Below the pieces are notes generated by a model, which worked only from the letters and a program-made list of their open reading frames with translations, had not been told where the DNA came from and ran no database searches. DNA of 7,167 nt, from positions 1 through 7,167 of the forward strand of contig JAOUGZ010000130.1 of assembly GCA_029865405.1 (NCBI GenBank). The letters run 5' to 3'. How positions within the stretch are numbered: position 1 is the stretch's first letter; each line of letters opens with the position of its first letter. The DNA is from Betaproteobacteria bacterium (GTDB lineage: Bacteria; Pseudomonadota; Gammaproteobacteria; Burkholderiales; SG8-39). The translations under genes and the position numbers were made by a program. Positions 1 to 7,066 of the stretch are shown here, piece after piece.

Positions 1-812
1 TTGGAGAACTCGAAGATCAGCGCGTAGATGCCCACCAGGATCATCAGGTAGGCGACGCTCGGGTTGGTGATCACGCGCAGCACGTTGGTGCGCCAGTCGG
101 CCTCGATCTCGGCCACTTCGGCGCCGGCGGTGGCGAGCTTGCGCTTCTCGCCGCCCGCCTCGACCGTGCGCCCGTCGATCGCCTTCAGCAGCGCGGGCAC
201 GCTGTCCGCGACGACCTCGATCACCTTGATCTTCTTCGCTTCGGCGGCCGACAGGCTGACCGCCTCGCGCACGGCGCGCTCGGCCCAGTCGGCGTTACGC
301 CCGCGCAGCTCGGCGAGGCTGCGGATGTAGGCGGCGGCGTCATTGGTCACCTTGCGCATCATCGTGTCACCGGCGGGCGCCTTCTTCGCGTCCTTGCCCG
401 AAGGATCCGGCTTGTCGCCGCCGCCCGCAGGCGCCCCGATCGCCACCGGCGAGGCGGCGCCGAGGTTGGTGGCCGGCGCCATGGCCGCGATGTGAGCCGC
501 GTAGATGATGAACGTGCCGGCGCTCGCCGCACGCGCGCCGGAAGGGCCGACCCACGCCACCACGGGCACCGGCGAGGCGAGGATGTCGCGGATGATGTCG
601 CGCATCGATGTGTCGAGCCCGCCCGGCGTATCCAGGCGCAGCACGACCACCGGCGCGCCCTGCTGGGCGGCGGTCTCGAGGCCGCGGCTGACGAAATCCG
701 AGGTCGCCGGGCCGATCGCGCCCTCGACGGCGATGAGCGCCACGGGCGCCGGCAGCGCGAGCGCCGGCGCGAGCGCCAAGACAGCTGCCAAGAACATGCG
801 CCGCGCAACCAT
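1..812 (-). CDS. NfeD-family membrane-bound ClpP-class serine protease (N-terminal part)
   Basis: The visible 270 residues are the N-terminal half of an NfeD/stomatin-operon protease; the C-terminus lies beyond position 1. Residues 1-22 look like a signal peptide or membrane anchor (Arg-Arg, then a hydrophobic Leu/Ala stretch). A ClpP/crotonase-like fold follows, with DTPGG at 61-65 (oxyanion/substrate strand) and ARAASAG at 93-99. Ser97 is the predicted nucleophile and Lys154 (in RKVTND) the general base, matching the Ser-Lys dyad known from the archaeal PH1510 protease. From about residue 253 a hydrophobic stretch (YLMILVGIYALIF) begins the membrane domain; a C-terminal OB-fold NfeD domain is expected off-window. 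Family members cut hydrophobic substrates such as stomatin C-termini, and an SPFH/stomatin gene often follows. The start at 812 puts the signal peptide at the N-terminus; an ATG at 797 and an in-frame ATG at 914 are alternatives. No strong ribosome site is seen. The family call is firm; the substrate is unknown. Confidence 0.9.
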   Translation of the reverse strand, partial: MVARRMFLAAVLALAPALALPAPVALIAVEGAIGPATSDFVSRGLETAAQQGAPVVVLRLDTPGGLDTSMRDIIRDILASPVPVVAWVGPSGARAASAGTFIIYAAHIAAMAPATNLGAASPVAIGAPAGGGDKPDPSGKDAKKAPAGDTMMRKVTNDAAAYIRSLAELRGRNADWAERAVREAVSLSAAEAKKIKVIEVVADSVPALLKAIDGRTVEAGGEKRKLATAGAEVAEIEADWRTNVLRVITNPSVAYLMILVGIYALIFEFS

Positions 813-903
813 GGCGCGACTATAACCCCATCCGCACTGCGTACAGCAGCAATCGCCTTTCTCGCGTGCGTGCTGGAGCCAGCGCACGGCCTTGGCGACG
901 TGA

Positions 904-927
904 CGCCGCGCCATGGCGGACGCGGCG
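904..927. other. GC-rich stem-loop after the cytochrome gene
   Basis: CGCCGCG (904-910) and CGCGGCG (921-927) form a perfect 7-base inverted repeat around a 10-base loop. It starts 8 bases past the cytochrome stop codon, in the 123-base spacer before the protease gene. There is no T-run, so it is not a convincing intrinsic terminator. It could attenuate transcription or stabilise the upstream transcript, or be chance in GC-rich DNA. The rest of the spacer (813-935) shows no other signal. Confidence 0.2.
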
Positions 928-935
928 CCCTCGGG

Positions 936-1364
936 CTACTTCGCTTGCAGCCGGTAGACGTACTCGGTCAACGCCAAGACACGACCACGCGCAAAGGCCC
1001 CGGCGTCATACCGGCCATAGAAGTCCTGATAATGCACGCTGGCCTTCTCCATGTAGCGCGGGCCCCACACGGGCATTTCCCGCGAACCATGGCCCTTCAC
1101 TTCGCGCGATCCGTCGATGGTGTCGTAGACGCGGGCGAACGGGAATACGCCATTGTTTCCCTTGGCGAGCATCGTCAGATCCGGAAGCCTGCCGGAGAGG
1201 TATCCGGCCATCGGCCCGTTGCCTTTGCCAGTCAGCCCGTGACAGGTAGCGCAGGTCGAGTCGTACTCGCTCTTGCCGATGTCGACCATCTGGCTAAACG
1301 CAATACCTGCCGTGCCGCTCAATGCCAGCCCAAGTGCCGCAATCACCACTTTGCGTGCGTTCAT
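936..1364 (-). CDS. Periplasmic monoheme class I c-type cytochrome
   Basis: This is a 142-residue secreted electron-transfer protein. Residues 1-24 form a Sec signal peptide (Asn-Ala-Arg-Lys, hydrophobic core, Ala-Phe-Ser before Gln25 as likely cleavage site). The mature protein has one heme-attachment motif CATCH at 38-42 (thioether Cys38 and Cys41, axial His42) followed by GLTGKGNGP. Met97 in the MPVWG motif is the likely sixth heme ligand, as in many class I cytochromes c. The C-terminal helix (ALTEYVYRLQ) also fits the fold. The ATG at 1364 is chosen over the upstream in-frame ATG at 1394 because GGAGG lies six bases before it and the signal peptide then begins correctly. The NfeD-type protease gene follows 123 bases downstream on the same strand and may be co-transcribed. 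The redox partner cannot be told from the sequence. Confidence 0.92.
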   Translation of the reverse strand: MNARKVVIAALGLALSGTAGIAFSQMVDIGKSEYDSTCATCHGLTGKGNGPMAGYLSGRLPDLTMLAKGNNGVFPFARVYDTIDGSREVKGHGSREMPVWGPRYMEKASVHYQDFYGRYDAGAFARGRVLALTEYVYRLQAK

Positions 1365-1370
1365 GACATA

Positions 1371-1375
1371 CCTCC
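1371..1375 (-). promoter_or_regulatory. Shine-Dalgarno site of the cytochrome gene
   Basis: On the minus strand GGAGG stands six bases upstream of the ATG at 1364. It decides the start codon against the ATG at 1394. Confidence 0.8.
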
Positions 1376-1488
1376 ATTGGATCTCTTCCAACAACCGGCT
1401 TGCAGGCGCGCGTCCGAACCCGCGTCGGGATCACCACACCTGCCCGCGGTCCTTGCTTCTTGTTTAGCACAACAGCGAAATGTCCATG

Positions 1489-1517
1489 TTGCGATAAGTC
1501 AATCAGGCCGCCATAAC
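1489..1517 (+). promoter_or_regulatory. Candidate sigma70-type promoter for uvrA
   Basis: TTGCGA (1489-1494, four of six to TTGACA) and CATAAC (1512-1517, four of six to TATAAT) are separated by exactly 17 bases. Transcription would start near 1524, giving a leader of about 47 bases before the ATG at 1571. The match is moderate and unproven. Confidence 0.35.
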
Positions 1518-1570
1518 TGGCTCGGTCCCCGGACGCTGATTGCCGCCCCGGCGGGCTCCGCGCAGCTATC

Positions 1571-4500
1571 ATGCCGAGCGTGAGGCAGGAAGCCCCCCCG
1601 GCCGACGCGATCGTCATTCGCGGCGCGCGCCAGAACAATCTCAAGAACCTGACGCTCACGCTGCCGGCGAACGAGCTGATCGTCGTCACCGGCGTCTCCG
1701 GCTCGGGCAAGTCCTCGCTCGTCTTCGACACCCTGTACGCCGAAGGCCAGCGGCGCTACGTCGAGACCTTCAGCCCCTACGCGCGCCAGTTCCTCGAGCG
1801 CATGGACAAGCCGCAGGTCGACGCCGTCGAGGGTATCCCGCCGGCGATCGCCATCGACCAGACTAACCCGGTGCGCACCTCGCGCTCCACGGTCGGCACC
1901 ATGACCGAGCTGAACGATCACCTGAAGCTGCTTTACGCGCGCGCCGCGCAGCTGCACTGCCGCGGCTGCGGCCAGCCGGTGCGCCGCGACACGCCGCAGT
2001 CGATCTACGCGGCGCTGCCGCAGGAAAAGGTGACAGTCACCTTTCCGGTGCCGGTGCCGAAGAACTTCACCGAAAAGGAGATCGAAGAGCTCCTGCAGCG
2101 CCAGGGGTACACCAAGCTGCGCTCGCGCTCGAAGACGCTGATCGAGGTAGTTCTGGACACCGTGACGCCCGGCAAGACCGAGAAGTCCAGGGTGATGGAT
2201 GCGATTGAGTCAGCCCTCCGTTTCGGGCAGGGAAAGCTAGTTGCCTACGTTGAAGGTCAGGTCGGTTTGGCAGTTCCTATATCTCCCGACTTGGCCGGAA
2301 GAATCACCCGGCCAAGTCGGGAGACCCTGGGAAATGCAGCGGAGGCGATGCGGTTTTCGACCTCCCTGCATTGCCCGGACTGCGATCTCACCTATTCCGA
2401 CCCCACGCCAGCGCAGTTCTCCTTCAACTCCCCCCTGGGCGCCTGCGACACCTGCCGCGGCTTCGGCCGCGTGATCGGCGTCGACTACGGCCTGGTAATT
2501 CCCGACGAGTCGAAGGCGCTGCGCGAAGGCGCCATTCGTCCCTGGCAGACGCCGAGCTTCAAGGAATGCCAGGACGATCTGGCGAAGTACGCGAAGAAGC
2601 GCGGCGTGTCCCTCGACGTGCCGTGGCGCGAGATGAAGGACGCCGAGCGCCGCTGGGTGATCGACGGCGAAGACGGCTGGGTGAGCTGGAAGAAGTCCTG
2701 GCCGGGCAAGTGGTACGGCGTGGCGCGCTTCTTCAAGTGGCTCGAGTCCAAGGCCTACAAGATGCACATCCGCGTGCTGCTCTCGAAGTATCGCGCGTAC
2801 ACGGAGTGCACGGCCTGCCACGGCACGCGCCTGAAGCCCGACGCGACGCTGTGGCGGCTCGCCGGCAAATCCATCCACGAGCTGATGCTGATGCCGGTGT
2901 CCGACGTGCAGCACCTGTTCGCCGGCCTGGAGCTGCCCAAGCCGCTCGACGAAGCGACCGAGCTGTTGCTCGGCGAGATCCGCACGCGCCTCGCCTACCT
3001 CGGCGAGGTGGGACTGGGCTACCTGACGCTCGACCGGCAGTCGCGCACGCTTTCGGGCGGCGAGGTGCAGCGCATCAACCTGACCACGGCGCTCGGCACC
3101 TCGCTGGTGAACACGCTCTTCGTGCTCGACGAGCCCTCCATCGGCCTGCACCCGCGCGACATGGGGCGCGTGATCGACGTGATGCGGAAACTGCGCGACG
3201 CGGGCAACTCGCTCGTCGTCGTCGAGCACGACCCGCAGATCATGTTCGCTGCCGATCGCATCCTCGACATGGGTCCGGGGCCGGGCGAGCGCGGCGGCGA
3301 GATCGTGTTCTTCGGCGACCCGGGCGCGCTGCGCAAGAAGGACACGCTCACCGGACAGTACCTTTCGGGGCGCAAGCGTGCCGAGGCGCCGCGCGCACCG
3401 CAGGCGCCGCAGAAGTTCCTGCGCCTTTCGGGCGCGGCCGAACACAACCTGAAGGACCTCGACGTCGACTTTCCGCTCGAGCGCCTGGTGTGCGTGACCG
3501 GCGTCTCGGGCTCGGGCAAGTCGACGCTGGTGCAGGATGTGCTCTACGCGGCGCTGCGCAAGGCGAAGGGCAAGCCGACCGAGACGCCCGGACGGCACCG
3601 CGCGCTCGAGGGCGCCGAGAAGATCGGCGAGGTGGTGATGGTCGACCAGTCGCCGATCGGCAAGACCACGCGCTCCAACCCGGCGAGCTACGTCGGCGCC
3701 TTCGACGCCATCCGCGATCTCTATGCGAAGGCCCCGGAATCTAAAGAGCGCAAGTACACCGCGGGCACCTTCAGCTTCAATTCGGGCAACGGCCGCTGCC
3801 CCGCCTGCGGCGGCAACGGCTTCGAGCACGTCGAGATGCAGTTCCTGTCGGACGTCTACCTGCGCTGCCCGGACTGCAACGGCAAGCGCTACCGCCCCGA
3901 AGTGCTGGAGGTGCGCCTGCGCGGCAAGAGCATCGCCGACGCGCTCGAGATGACGGTGTCGGAGGCGGTCGCCTTCTTCAAGGACGTTCCGGCAGTGGTG
4001 TCGACGCTGCAGCCGCTCGCCGACGTGGGGCTCGACTACCTGCGCCTCGGCCAGCCGGTGCCGACGCTCTCGGGCGGCGAGGCGCAGCGCCTGAAGCTCG
4101 CCGGCCACCTGGCCACCGATCCCTCGCCGACGGCCGCCAAGCTCCTCCTGTTCGACGAGCCCACCACCGGCCTGCATTTCGAGGACATCGCGAAGCTCCT
4201 CGGCGCGTTCCGCAAGCTCCTCGCCTCCGGGCACTCGCTCGTCGTCATCGAGCACAACCTCGACGTGATCCGCGCCGCCGACTGGATCATCGACCTCGGC
4301 CCCGAAGGCGGCGCCGCGGGCGGCGCGCTGGTGTGCGCCGGCGCTCCGGCGGAGGTAATGCGGCATGCGACCTCGCACACCGCAAAGGCATTGCGGGACT
4401 ACGAAACGTACGCAAAGGGGACAGACACCATTGCCCGAAGCAACCGGGCAATGGTGTCTGTCCCCACCATCCGCGTGCACAACGCGCGCGAGCACAATCT

Positions 4501-7066
4501 GAAGTCGATCGACGTCGACATCCCGCGCCAGCGCTTCACGGTGATCACCGGCGTCTCGGGCTCGGGCAAGTCGACGCTCGCCTTCGATATCCTGTTCGCC
4601 GAAGGCCAGCGCCGCTACCTCGAGTCGCTGAATGCCTACGCGCGCCAGTTCGTGCAGACGGCCGCGCGCCCCGACGTCGACGCCATCTACGGCATCCCGC
4701 CCACCGTCGCCATCGAGCAGCGCACCAGCCGCGGCGGCAGGAAAAGCACGGTGGGCACGCTCACCGAGATCCACCATTTCCTGAGGCTGCTGTTCGTCAA
4801 GCTCGGCACGCAGCACTGCCCGGACTGCGACGTGCCGATCGAGCCGCAAAGCGAGGAGGCGATCGCCGCGCGGCTGCTGCGCGAGTACAAGGGGCGGAAG
4901 ATCTCGCTGCTTGCCCCGCTCATCGTCAACCGCAAGGGGGTGTATACGGACCTTGCGAAGTGGGCGCGCGGCAAAGGCTACGGCCACCTGCGCGTGGACG
5001 GCAAGCTCCTCCCGGTGCAGCCTTTCCCGCGCATCGAGCGCTTCAAGGAGCACAACATCGAGTTGCCGGTGGGCAGCGTCGACGTCTCGCCGAAGAGCGA
5101 GCGCGAGCTGCGCGAGCGGCTGTCGATCGCGCTCGAGCACGGCAAGGGCAACGTGCAGGTGCTCGCCGGCCGCAAGCTCGCCGGCTACTCGACCAAGCGC
5201 GCCTGCCCGTCGTGCGGGCGCAGCTTCCAGGAGCCCGACCCGCGCCTGTTCTCCTACAACTCGCGCCACGGCTGGTGCCCGGGCTGCGTCGGCACGGGCC
5301 TGCAGCTGAAAGACGTGGGCTGGGACGCGGAGCGCTCGCGCACCGGGCAGGAAGACCACGTGCTCGACAGCTGGCTCGAGTGGCTCGAGGTGGACGAGGC
5401 CTGCCCCGCCTGCGAGGGCAAGCGCCTCAACCCGGAAGCGCTGGCCGTGCGCTGGCGCGGCAAGAACATCGCCGACTACGGCACGCAGCCGGTGTCACAG
5501 CTCGCCGAGCTGTTCGCGCGCATCAAGCTCGAGGGCCGCAGCGCCGAGATCGCGCGCGACCTCGTCGCCGAGCTGCGCAGCCGCCTGGGCTTCCTGAAGG
5601 AAGTCGGCCTCGACTACCTCGCGCTCGATCGCGCCGCCCCCACGCTCTCGGGTGGCGAGGCGCAGAGGATCCGCCTCGCCGCGCAGCTCGGCTCCAACCT
5701 GCGCGGCGTGTGCTACATCCTGGACGAGCCGACCATCGGCCTGCACCACCGCGACAACCGCATCCTCCTCGACGTGCTGGAGAAGCTGGAAGCCAAGGGC
5801 AACACCCTGATCGTGGTCGAGCACGACGAGGACACCATCCGCCGCGCGCACCATGTCATCGACCTCGGCCCCGGCGCCGGGAAGCTCGGCGGACGCGTCA
5901 TCGCCGAAGGCACCGCCGAGGAACTGATGCAAGCGCCCGAATCCGTCACCGGGCGCTTTCTCGCCTACCCCTTGCGCCATCCGCTGCAGCCGCGCCGCCG
6001 CGTGGCGAAGGACGCACCGGCGATCGAGATCGGCGGGGCGACCCTGCACAACCTGAAGACGATCGACGTGCGCGTGCCGCTAGCGCGCCTGAGCGCCATC
6101 ACCGGCGTCTCCGGCTCGGGCAAATCCACGCTCGCGCGCGACGTGCTGCACGACAGCCTTAAAGCCGGCGGCCCGGTGGGCTGCACGACGCTGAAAGGAC
6201 GCAAGCTCATCGAGCGCGTGCTCGAAGTCGACCAGGCGCCGATCGGCAAGACTCCGCGCTCCTGCCCCGCCACCTACGTCGGCTTCTGGGACGCGATCCG
6301 GCGCCTCTTTGCCGACACGAGCGAAGCGCGCATCCGCGGCTGGGGCCCGAGCCGCTTCTCGTTCAACACCAAGGGCGGGCGCTGCGAGACCTGCGAAGGC
6401 CAGGGCCTGAAGAGAATCGAGATGAGCTTCCTGCCCGACGTGAAGGTGGCCTGCGAGGCCTGCAACGGCCTGCGCTTCAACGGCGAGACGCTCGGCGCGC
6501 ACCTGCGCGGCAAGTCGGTCGGCGACGTGCTGGCGATGAGCGTCGACGAGGCGGTCGAGTTCTTCGCCGCGCACCCGTCGATCCACCACGCGCTGCGGCT
6601 GCTGCAGGACGTGGGCCTCGGCTACCTGACGCTCGGACAGCAGAGCCCGACGCTCTCCGGCGGCGAAGCGCAAAGAATCAAGCTCGTTACGGAGCTCGCC
6701 AAGGTTAGGGAGCTTGGAGGTTCTACACATCCCCCGATTTCCGCCTCTTCTTTTGGAAGTCGGGGGACAGCTTTGACAGGCCCCAAGACACTGTACGTCC
6801 TCGACGAACCCACCGTAGGCCTGCACATGGCCGACGTCGAAAAGCTGATCCGCGTCCTGCACCGCCTGGTCGACGCCGGCAACACGGTGGTCGTGGTCGA
6901 GCACAATCTTGACGTCATCGCGGAAGCGGACTGGTTGATAGACCTCGGCCCCGAAGGCGGCGATGCGGGCGGCAAGGCCGTGTACCAGGGCCCGCCCGAG
7001 CGCGCGGCGCGCGGCCATACGGCGCAGGCGCTGAACGCGTTTCTCGCGGAGCGCAAAGCCGCGTGA
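1571..7066 (+). CDS. uvrA: Tandem (dimeric, double-length) UvrA excinuclease subunit
   Basis: UvrA is the damage-sensing ATPase of nucleotide excision repair that loads UvrB on DNA. Normal UvrA is about 940-950 residues and works as a dimer; this 1831-residue protein holds two copies in one chain. Half 1 (1 to about 945): Walker A 41-49 and 644-652, signatures LSGGEVQ 494-500 and LSGGEAQ 833-839, Walker B Asp-Glu 520-521 and 862-863, switch His553 and His895, zinc finger C743/C746/C766/C769. Half 2 (about 966-1831): Walker A 994-1002 and 1512-1520, signatures 1359-1365 and 1695-1701, Walker B 1385-1386 and 1745-1746, His1418 and His1778, zinc finger C1605/C1608/C1628/C1631. Further CxxC pairs begin at 130, 268, 292, 413, 1083, 1212, 1236 and 1278. 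Half 2 lacks most of the insertion domain. Three palindromes are read through in frame. The ATG at 1571 is the first in frame after a TAA at 1514; no clear Shine-Dalgarno. Family certain; whether it replaces a normal UvrA is unknown. Confidence 0.97.
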   Translation: MPSVRQEAPPADAIVIRGARQNNLKNLTLTLPANELIVVTGVSGSGKSSLVFDTLYAEGQRRYVETFSPYARQFLERMDKPQVDAVEGIPPAIAIDQTNPVRTSRSTVGTMTELNDHLKLLYARAAQLHCRGCGQPVRRDTPQSIYAALPQEKVTVTFPVPVPKNFTEKEIEELLQRQGYTKLRSRSKTLIEVVLDTVTPGKTEKSRVMDAIESALRFGQGKLVAYVEGQVGLAVPISPDLAGRITRPSRETLGNAAEAMRFSTSLHCPDCDLTYSDPTPAQFSFNSPLGACDTCRGFGRVIGVDYGLVIPDESKALREGAIRPWQTPSFKECQDDLAKYAKKRGVSLDVPWREMKDAERRWVIDGEDGWVSWKKSWPGKWYGVARFFKWLESKAYKMHIRVLLSKYRAYTECTACHGTRLKPDATLWRLAGKSIHELMLMPVSDVQHLFAGLELPKPLDEATELLLGEIRTRLAYLGEVGLGYLTLDRQSRTLSGGEVQRINLTTALGTSLVNTLFVLDEPSIGLHPRDMGRVIDVMRKLRDAGNSLVVVEHDPQIMFAADRILDMGPGPGERGGEIVFFGDPGALRKKDTLTGQYLSGRKRAEAPRAPQAPQKFLRLSGAAEHNLKDLDVDFPLERLVCVTGVSGSGKSTLVQDVLYAALRKAKGKPTETPGRHRALEGAEKIGEVVMVDQSPIGKTTRSNPASYVGAFDAIRDLYAKAPESKERKYTAGTFSFNSGNGRCPACGGNGFEHVEMQFLSDVYLRCPDCNGKRYRPEVLEVRLRGKSIADALEMTVSEAVAFFKDVPAVVSTLQPLADVGLDYLRLGQPVPTLSGGEAQRLKLAGHLATDPSPTAAKLLLFDEPTTGLHFEDIAKLLGAFRKLLASGHSLVVIEHNLDVIRAADWIIDLGPEGGAAGGALVCAGAPAEVMRHATSHTAKALRDYETYAKGTDTIARSNRAMVSVPTIRVHNAREHNLKSIDVDIPRQRFTVITGVSGSGKSTLAFDILFAEGQRRYLESLNAYARQFVQTAARPDVDAIYGIPPTVAIEQRTSRGGRKSTVGTLTEIHHFLRLLFVKLGTQHCPDCDVPIEPQSEEAIAARLLREYKGRKISLLAPLIVNRKGVYTDLAKWARGKGYGHLRVDGKLLPVQPFPRIERFKEHNIELPVGSVDVSPKSERELRERLSIALEHGKGNVQVLAGRKLAGYSTKRACPSCGRSFQEPDPRLFSYNSRHGWCPGCVGTGLQLKDVGWDAERSRTGQEDHVLDSWLEWLEVDEACPACEGKRLNPEALAVRWRGKNIADYGTQPVSQLAELFARIKLEGRSAEIARDLVAELRSRLGFLKEVGLDYLALDRAAPTLSGGEAQRIRLAAQLGSNLRGVCYILDEPTIGLHHRDNRILLDVLEKLEAKGNTLIVVEHDEDTIRRAHHVIDLGPGAGKLGGRVIAEGTAEELMQAPESVTGRFLAYPLRHPLQPRRRVAKDAPAIEIGGATLHNLKTIDVRVPLARLSAITGVSGSGKSTLARDVLHDSLKAGGPVGCTTLKGRKLIERVLEVDQAPIGKTPRSCPATYVGFWDAIRRLFADTSEARIRGWGPSRFSFNTKGGRCETCEGQGLKRIEMSFLPDVKVACEACNGLRFNGETLGAHLRGKSVGDVLAMSVDEAVEFFAAHPSIHHALRLLQDVGLGYLTLGQQSPTLSGGEAQRIKLVTELAKVRELGGSTHPPISASSFGSRGTALTGPKTLYVLDEPTVGLHMADVEKLIRVLHRLVDAGNTVVVVEHNLDVIAEADWLIDLGPEGGDAGGKAVYQGPPERAARGHTAQALNAFLAERKAA
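2282..2324. repeat. Palindromic element 1, in frame inside uvrA
   Basis: TCTCCCGACTTGGCCGG (2282-2298) and its exact reverse complement (2308-2324) flank a 9-base loop. The element covers codons 238-252, between the UvrB-binding region and the C268/C271 pair of half 1. There half 1 is about 28 residues longer than the matching part of half 2. Perfect 17-base arms are far beyond chance in coding sequence. The tail from 2267 resembles the tail left of element 3. Confidence 0.9.
4417..4465. repeat. Palindromic element 2 at the junction of the two UvrA halves
   Basis: Two perfectly complementary 21-base arms (4417-4437, beginning GGGGACAGACACC, and 4445-4465, ending GGTGTCTGTCCCC) flank the 7-base loop AAGCAAC. 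Codons 949-965 encode most of the linker between the end of the first UvrA unit and the first strand of the second (about residue 966). From memory, GGGGACAGAC-type hairpins are common dispersed repeats in proteobacterial genomes; I could not verify this here. Its arms differ from those of elements 1 and 3. Confidence 0.93.
6730..6767. repeat. Palindromic element 3, in frame inside the fourth ATPase of UvrA
   Basis: TCCCCCGATTTCC (6730-6742) pairs with GGAAGTCGGGGGA (6755-6767) at 12 of 13 positions, the exception being a G:T pair; the loop is 12 bases. It covers codons 1720-1733, between signature LSGGEAQ (1695-1701) and Walker B (1741-1746). The segment is about 22-25 residues longer here than in the other three cassettes of the same protein. 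The arms and the tail from 6714 resemble element 1. Confidence 0.85.

Larger units (their letters stand above)
1365..1570. other. Divergent intergenic region between cytochrome and uvrA
   Basis: These 206 bases separate two divergent transcription units and must hold both promoters. The part around 1450-1520 is richer in A+T than the surrounding genes. For the minus strand, TTGACT (1502 down to 1497) is a good -35 match, but no good -10 lies at the right distance, so the cytochrome promoter stays unassigned. I saw no CTGT-N8-ACAG LexA-type operator, so SOS control of uvrA is not supported by sequence. No RNA gene or small ORF stands out. Confidence 0.5.

Noticed and set aside
1365..1394. Upstream ATG at 1394 as cytochrome start
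   Set aside because: The extra ten residues would precede the signal peptide and include the Shine-Dalgarno sequence that serves the ATG at 1364.
1400..1570. Possible LexA (SOS) operator before uvrA
   Set aside because: No CTGT-N8-ACAG pattern was found in the intergenic region.
492..1583. Open plus-strand frame of 363 codons across the protease, cytochrome and intergenic region
   Set aside because: It runs antisense to two clear genes with catalytic motifs and through a promoter region; its composition is shadow-like.
4380..4396. Six-base inverted repeat CCGCAA / TTGCGG just before element 2
   Set aside because: Short, and encodes ordinary UvrA residues (Ala-Lys-Ala-Leu-Arg); expected by chance.
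2237..5359. Long open antisense frame (1040 codons) opposite uvrA
   Set aside because: Its composition is the Arg/Ala/Leu/Val-rich pattern of a reversed high-GC gene, it has no recognisable domain, and the opposite strand is a certain UvrA.
4333..6162. Open plus-strand frame of 609 codons overlapping uvrA half 2
   Set aside because: Out-of-frame shadow, Arg/Ala/Pro-rich, without motifs of its own.
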